A stretch of DNA of 41,954 bases from a virus. Made by a program: the position numbers and the translations under genes. The stretch covers positions 1 to 41,954 of IMG/VR virus record IMGVR_UViG_3300030450_000681; one strand, given 5' to 3'. Shown here in pieces: positions 37,318 to 41,954 of the stretch (position 1 is its first letter; each line of letters opens with the position of its first letter). Below the pieces are notes generated by a model. The model saw only the letters and a program-made list of their open reading frames with translations. It made no database searches and was not told where the DNA came from.

Positions 37318-39042
37318 GTGGCTCTTTCCTATAACGAATTTACTAGCGTCGGCACAACTGCGTGTAATCTCAGTTGGTCTTTCCTTCTGAGAGCGCATGT
37401 CAAGGTATATAAAAATAGAGATCGACTAGCAGATACAGGAACACTCCTGTCTGAGACTACCCATTACACATGGACAGGTGCTAGTCAGATAACACTTGCT
37501 ACTGCTATTACTTCAGGTGAAGTAGTAACAATTGAAAGGCAGACTCCAGGTTCAGCACAATTATCACCTTGGACTGATGGATCAAATTTAACGGCAGAAG
37601 CATTAAATAATGCAGACTTGCAGAACTTATATGTCGTACAAGAACAATCAGATAGTAATGACCTAGGAGCAACTAAAGCTATTGCTGCAACGACTGCTGC
37701 TAATACTGCAACTACAACTGCTAATAACGCAACCACCACTGCTAACTCAGCAACCACTACAGCTAACTCAGCGACTACAACTGCTAATTCAGCAGTAACC
37801 ACAGCAAACGCAGCAGAGACTAAGGCTGATGCAGCAGTATCAACAGCCAATACTGCCAGTACTAATGCTTCAGCAGCAGTTACTACAGCCAATACTGCAA
37901 GCACAAATGCTACTAACGCTGTAACAACTGCTAACGCTGCAAGCTCAACTGCTAATACTGCAAGCACAAATGCTTCAAGTGCGGTTACAACTGCTAACTC
38001 AGCAACTACTACAGCCAATACTGCTAATACCACTGCCACTACAGCGTTAAATAACTCAAGAGAATCAGACGGTTCTGGTGGTTATACAACAGCTATTTCA
38101 AAAGCAAATACGGCTGTAACGACTGCAAACACTGCAAGCACAAATGCTTCTAATGCAGTCACAACAGCTAACTCTGCAACCACCACAGCAAATGCAGCTA
38201 CTACAACTGCAAACTCAGCTAGTGCAACTGCCACCTCTGCTCAAAACGCTGTATCTGCTGCTGTTCTTTATTCTCCTGTTACAAATGTTTCTTCTATTCC
38301 TGGTAGCCCCAGTGATGGAGATTACATAGAAGTTGCTGATAGTACAGGTATTGAATCATTTAGTCCTTTAGCGTCTTTACCTTCTGGGTTTACTGGTGAT
38401 GCTGGATTAACAGTCAGACTTAAATACACAACTTCAGGAACAACTTGGAATTATCTTTCTTACTTTGCGAATGATTCAGAAGATAGATATTTAGGAGTTT
38501 ATGGAAAACATGTTCCTACTCAAGAAACTTATATAGTTAAGGTTGTTGCTAAGACTGCTGCACATAAAGAGCAAGGTAATGGTTCTTCTAATGGCTACAC
38601 GATAGGAGGAATACAATCACCTCATCTTGAATTAATCCCTGGAAATACTTATAGATTTGACCAAGCTGATTCGAGCAATAGTGGACACCCAATAGCTTTT
38701 TATAAGAAAAGGGATAAAGCTGGTGGTGCTTATACAACAGGAGTTACATCAACAGGAACCCCAGGAAGTTCAGGTGCATATACACAAATAACAATTAGTG
38801 ATGATACCCCTGGTTACTTGCATTACCAATGCCAGAACCACGCCTACATGGGCGGGTCGATTAATGCGAACACCGCTTCAGGTGGTGGGGCTATTAACGA
38901 TTGGCTGTATGAAAATGCTCAAACTGTGAGCGAGTCATACACCATCACCTCAAACAAAAATGCTATGGCCGTTGGGCCAGTCGCTATTGGAAGTTCAGTG
39001 ACTATCACTATTCCAAACAACTCTGTCCTTCTCATTCATTAA
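37318..39042 (+). CDS. Tail fibre, T7 gp17-like N-terminus with cupredoxin-like C-terminal domain
   Basis: A 574-residue fibre starting with GTG. Residues 1-115 match the T7 gp17 tail-attachment domain (LSYNEFTSVGTTACNLSWSF, the strand HVKVYKNRDRL, and IERQTPGSAQL). Residues about 120-310 are a repetitive shaft of Thr/Ala/Asn heptads (TTANSAT type). Residues about 430-520 form a cupredoxin-like domain: NTYRFDQADSSNSGHPIAFY with His457, then HYQCQNHAYMGG with Cys505, His508 and Met511, spaced as in the amicyanin copper site. It binds the nozzle and reaches for the host. No Shine-Dalgarno sequence; palindrome I ends 4 bases before the start. Confidence 0.88.
   Translation: MALSYNEFTSVGTTACNLSWSFLLRAHVKVYKNRDRLADTGTLLSETTHYTWTGASQITLATAITSGEVVTIERQTPGSAQLSPWTDGSNLTAEALNNADLQNLYVVQEQSDSNDLGATKAIAATTAANTATTTANNATTTANSATTTANSATTTANSAVTTANAAETKADAAVSTANTASTNASAAVTTANTASTNATNAVTTANAASSTANTASTNASSAVTTANSATTTANTANTTATTALNNSRESDGSGGYTTAISKANTAVTTANTASTNASNAVTTANSATTTANAATTTANSASATATSAQNAVSAAVLYSPVTNVSSIPGSPSDGDYIEVADSTGIESFSPLASLPSGFTGDAGLTVRLKYTTSGTTWNYLSYFANDSEDRYLGVYGKHVPTQETYIVKVVAKTAAHKEQGNGSSNGYTIGGIQSPHLELIPGNTYRFDQADSSNSGHPIAFYKKRDKAGGAYTTGVTSTGTPGSSGAYTQITISDDTPGYLHYQCQNHAYMGGSINANTASGGGAINDWLYENAQTVSESYTITSNKNAMAVGPVAIGSSVTITIPNNSVLLIH
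37680..38250 (+). repeat. Tandem heptad repeat region in the tail fibre gene
   Basis: About 190 codons are built from imperfect 21-base units coding Thr-Thr-Ala-Asn-Ser-Ala-Thr or Thr-Ala-Ser-Thr-Asn-Ala-Ser, interrupted once by NNSRESDGSGGYTTAISKAN (about residues 243-262). The repeats make a trimeric coiled or beta shaft and also make the DNA prone to length change by recombination. Confidence 0.85.
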
Positions 39043-39045
39043 GTC

Positions 39046-39849
39046 ATGGCTTACGGCAAAATCAAAGTTGATACAATTACTTGGGATAACTCAGGTACAG
39101 ACACAGACATTACTGTTTCTACTATTCCAACAGCAGCACAATTAGCAGCTAAAGCACCACTGGCCTCTCCAACATTTACTGGTACACCGACTGTTCCAGG
39201 TTATGCACCACTCGCTAGTCCAGCACTAACAGGAACAGCAACGGCTGTGAATATCACCTTGTCGGGGAATTTAGTTGTAAATGGTACGACTACTACGATA
39301 GACAGCACAAACACGACTATATCGGACAATCTAATTGAATTAAATAGCGGAGCTTCTAGTAACGCTAATGATTCTGGAATAATTATTGAACGTGGTTCTA
39401 CTGGTGATAATGCAATTTTTGCTTGGGATGAAAGTGCAGATAAATTTATCGTTGGAACAACAACTGGTACTGCTAGTTCTACGGGAGATATAACAATTAC
39501 AGCAGGTACGCTGGTTACTGGAACAGTAGAAGATTCAAAGGGTGAATTAAGAACTATACCTCAACTTTCTAAATCTTCAGCCCATACAATAGTAGCCGCT
39601 GATGCAGGTCAACATTCAATTAATAGTAGTGGTGGTTGGGTAATAAACACGAGTACAGGTTTCACAGCAGGCCAAGCAATTACGTTGATAAACAATAGTG
39701 GTTCTGATCAAACTATTACGTCTACAGGTGTAACCCTTTACAACTCTGCTGATGGAAGTACTCCTACAAAAATAGCGACAAGAGGGATGGCTACTGTTAT
39801 TTGCACAGCCTCTAATGTCTACTACATCTCAGGTGCAGGACTTTCCTGA
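39046..39849 (+). CDS. Tail fibre or structural protein with PLASPxFTGTPT repeats
   Basis: A 267-residue protein starting 3 bases after the previous gene. It contains KAPLASPTFTGTPTVPGYAP and APLASPALTGTATA (about 35-67), the short repeat found in many phage fibres, then NGTTTTIDSTNTTISDNLIE (about 79-98), a block common in marine phage structural proteins. The C-terminal third is a beta-rich head domain (TGFTAGQAITLINNSGSDQT). Likely a second fibre or fibre-tip component that assembles with the gp17-like protein. Confidence 0.75.
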   Translation: MAYGKIKVDTITWDNSGTDTDITVSTIPTAAQLAAKAPLASPTFTGTPTVPGYAPLASPALTGTATAVNITLSGNLVVNGTTTTIDSTNTTISDNLIELNSGASSNANDSGIIIERGSTGDNAIFAWDESADKFIVGTTTGTASSTGDITITAGTLVTGTVEDSKGELRTIPQLSKSSAHTIVAADAGQHSINSSGGWVINTSTGFTAGQAITLINNSGSDQTITSTGVTLYNSADGSTPTKIATRGMATVICTASNVYYISGAGLS

Positions 39850-39885
39850 TATGTACCTACTAATTATTAAATAAGGAGATTAATT

Positions 39886-41954
39886 ATGACACCAATTCAA
39901 CACTTAATGCTTGGCGTAGGTGCATCAAAGAAGACGTATCTGGACGATGTGTTTAGCACACAGATTTATAATGGAAACGGTGGTACTCAAACAATTACTA
40001 ATGGTATTGATTTAAGTAGCGAAGGTGGTGCAATTCTTACTAAACGTAGAGATAGCTCAACAGGTAATGGTCCTTGGTTTAGTGACACTGTAAGAGGTAT
40101 AAATAAATATATATCTACATCTGATAGTGGTACAGGAGGCGACAGTTCTTCTAGTATCAGTGCTGTTAGCTCAACAGGATATTCGTTAGGTTCTTTTTCT
40201 GGTTGGAACAATTCAGCAGGGAACTACGCCTCATGGTCATTCCGCAAGGCACCTGGGTTCTTTGATGTTGTTACCTACACGGGAAACGGTACGGGTGGTA
40301 GGACTATAAGTCATTCGTTGGGGAGTGTTCCTGGCTGCATAATAATTAAATGTACGTCTGCTTCAAAAGATTGGCAGGTAGGTCATAGAGGAACAAAAGA
40401 TACTGATCCTTGGAATTGGACGTTGAAATTGAACTCTACTAGTGCAGCAGCCGAAGAAACTGGAGGTTGGAATGATACCGCCCCTACTTCTAGTGTGTTT
40501 TCACTAGGTACAAATCATACTTGTAATTTAAACGGTGAAACCTATGTAGCCTACGTATTCGCAGGAGGTGAGTCCATTGCTGCGACGGCAAGAAGTGTTT
40601 CATTTGACGGAAATAACGACACCCTCAGTATTGGTACACATGCTGATTTCGCAATGGGAACAGGAGATTTGACTTTTGAAGGTTGGTTTAAAAAGGATGC
40701 TGTAGGTACTTCTAAAACAATTTATCATGGTACTACTGGAGGAAATGCAAGTAGAATATCTATATCTATTGAGCATGATTATGATCAACTTAGAGTATAT
40801 GTAGATAATGCCGCAAAAGACTGTACAACTTCAATTACAAGTGGTCAATGGTATCATTTTGCATGGACTCGTCAGGGGACAACCAGTAGATTATTTCTAA
40901 ATGGTATTCAAGAACTGTCATGGACAGATAGTATAGATTATGCTGCCCCATCATCGGGGAGCGTTCATATAGGAAGTAATGGGGGTGGTTCATATTTTGA
41001 CGGTGACATTTCTAATTTCCGTATTGTCAAAGGAACAGCAGTTTATACATCATCATTCAGACCACCAACTGAACCATTAACGAATATAACTAACACCAAG
41101 CTTCTGTGCTGTAACAATAGTTCTGTTACTGGTGCAACCGTAACCCCTGGTACTATCAGCCAATGGAATCCAACAGCATCAACCGATTCGCCATTCGATG
41201 ACCCTGCTGCATTTACCTTTGGAGCCAGTAAGGAAGGGATAATTAAGTGCGGTAGTTATGTTGGAAATGGTAATGATGGTGCTGCTGATGGCAATGTGAA
41301 CGGGCCTAAGATTACGCTAGGATTTGAACCCGCATGGTTACTTATAAAACGTAGTACTGCTACTGAAGATTGGCAGATTTACGATTGCATGAGAGGTATT
41401 CCATCTAATACAGGTACAAAGAAATTAGCTCCTAATAATTCTGATGCAGAAAGTGGTGATTTAAATTATCTTCGTTTATCAGCAGACGGTTTTCAACTCG
41501 CAACTGCTAATCAACAAATTAATGCTGATGGAGACACGTACATCTACATGGCAATCCGCCGTCCAGATGGATACGTTGGCAAGCCTCCCGAACTTGGTAC
41601 GGATGTATTCGCTATGGATACGGGTAATGCTACTGCAAGTACTGATCCAGCTTTTGATAGTGGATTCCCAGTTGACTTTGCTTTCTTAACATCACCTGCA
41701 TCAAGTAGTCAGCGGTTAGTTGGTGCAAGATTGATGCAAGGAAAATATCTAAGAACAGATGCTAGTGATGCACAAGCTAATGCAGGTCATTTTACTAACG
41801 ACAGTAATGAAGGTTGGAAGAATTGGAGTAATGGTACTGGAGAACAGGCATGGATGTTTAAACGCGGCACTGGTTTTGATGTGGTGGCATTTAAAGGGAA
41901 TTTAGTAAAGCATTCTATACCGCATAACCTCGGAAAAACTCCAGAGATGATGTG
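39886..41954 (+). CDS. Tail fibre/adhesin with LamG-like domain, incomplete at window edge
   Basis: The frame is open for 689 codons from ATG 39886 (AAGGAG site 8 bases upstream) to the edge. Residues about 125-230 form one DUF7483-like module (TISHSLGSVPGCIIIKCTSA and GETYVAYVFAGG), about 235-395 a LamG/concanavalin-like jelly roll (SVSFDGNNDTLSIGTHADFA, ITSGQWYHFAWTR, FDGDISNFRIVKG), and from 440 on a second and third DUF7483-like module (FEPAWLLIKRS, IPHNLGKTPEMM). It breaks off inside the third module; the fragment at positions 1-360 looks like its end. Host-recognition protein; the adhesive domains are typical of marine phage fibres. Confidence 0.82.
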   Translation, partial: MTPIQHLMLGVGASKKTYLDDVFSTQIYNGNGGTQTITNGIDLSSEGGAILTKRRDSSTGNGPWFSDTVRGINKYISTSDSGTGGDSSSSISAVSSTGYSLGSFSGWNNSAGNYASWSFRKAPGFFDVVTYTGNGTGGRTISHSLGSVPGCIIIKCTSASKDWQVGHRGTKDTDPWNWTLKLNSTSAAAEETGGWNDTAPTSSVFSLGTNHTCNLNGETYVAYVFAGGESIAATARSVSFDGNNDTLSIGTHADFAMGTGDLTFEGWFKKDAVGTSKTIYHGTTGGNASRISISIEHDYDQLRVYVDNAAKDCTTSITSGQWYHFAWTRQGTTSRLFLNGIQELSWTDSIDYAAPSSGSVHIGSNGGGSYFDGDISNFRIVKGTAVYTSSFRPPTEPLTNITNTKLLCCNNSSVTGATVTPGTISQWNPTASTDSPFDDPAAFTFGASKEGIIKCGSYVGNGNDGAADGNVNGPKITLGFEPAWLLIKRSTATEDWQIYDCMRGIPSNTGTKKLAPNNSDAESGDLNYLRLSADGFQLATANQQINADGDTYIYMAIRRPDGYVGKPPELGTDVFAMDTGNATASTDPAFDSGFPVDFAFLTSPASSSQRLVGARLMQGKYLRTDASDAQANAGHFTNDSNEGWKNWSNGTGEQAWMFKRGTGFDVVAFKGNLVKHSIPHNLGKTPEMM

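Noticed and set aside
37485-38039. 184-codon minus-strand frame rich in Ala, Val and Leu
   Set aside because: It is the complement of the Thr/Ala/Asn heptad repeats of the tail fibre; the repeat period keeps the antisense frame open.
37680-38250. Regular repeats suggesting a CRISPR array
   Set aside because: The repeats are in frame, code a fibre shaft, are contiguous and have no spacers.

Overview
The window is almost all of a T7-like (Autographiviridae-type) podovirus genome from an AT-rich marine environment. Its phage RNA polymerase, gp2.5-like SSB, gp6-like exonuclease, portal, scaffold, capsid, two tail-tube proteins, internal virion proteins gp13-gp16, gp17-like fibre and terminases follow T7 order, apart from an inverted block around the large terminase. 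Host assignment is open. The tail-fibre families, the small membrane protein at 433 and the set of secreted proteins at 1771-3348 look like those of marine cyanophages as I remember them. The tRNA-Leu next to the integrase, however, has a proteobacterial-looking D arm (GTGGTGGAATTGGTAGACAC) and no group I intron, which also allows a SAR11-type host. The last gene runs off the right edge and its C-terminal part appears at the left edge. The window is therefore probably a circularly permuted genome missing a short stretch inside one tail-fibre gene.

Layout. 1-360 is the end of the fibre gene. 433-1814 holds three small membrane proteins on +. 1771-3800 is a minus-strand operon of one holin-like membrane protein and three signal-peptide proteins. 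The small terminase (+) and large terminase (-) are convergent at 3864-5940, followed by two more minus-strand genes, one a winged-helix regulator. 6630-7322 is a structured non-coding divergence region with promoters in both directions, a bidirectional terminator and an inverted repeat around an AT-rich core. It is the likely place for the genome terminus and/or origin. 7323-10954 is the early region: an ArdC-type antirestriction protein, small acidic and coiled-coil proteins, and two winged-helix regulators with palindromic operators. The tyrosine integrase (11320-12327) abuts a complete antisense tRNA-Leu(TAA), the probable attP. The phage RNA polymerase follows at 12666-15083.

The replication module (15144-18300) has SSB, a RusA-type resolvase, a zinc-ribbon protein, a possible helicase-loader-like protein and a 5'-3' exonuclease, but no DNA polymerase and no primase-helicase. 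I infer that the phage recruits the host replisome. The virion module (18322-41954) runs from three gp6.7/gp7.3-like tail proteins through portal, scaffold, capsid, tail tube and internal core proteins (one carrying a GH73-type muramidase domain) to three fibre genes, one with a predicted cupredoxin domain.

Two repeated non-coding elements run through the genome and are the most unusual signals. One is a short palindrome, YTGCA-N4-TGCAG, placed just upstream of gene modules; it is a candidate phage promoter or leader hairpin. The other is a CA-rich leader, close to AACAACAACCACCAACCAA, placed directly before start codons that lack a Shine-Dalgarno sequence. A third element, CTCCTR-N4-TAGGAG, marks candidate operators near the winged-helix regulator and the replication module.
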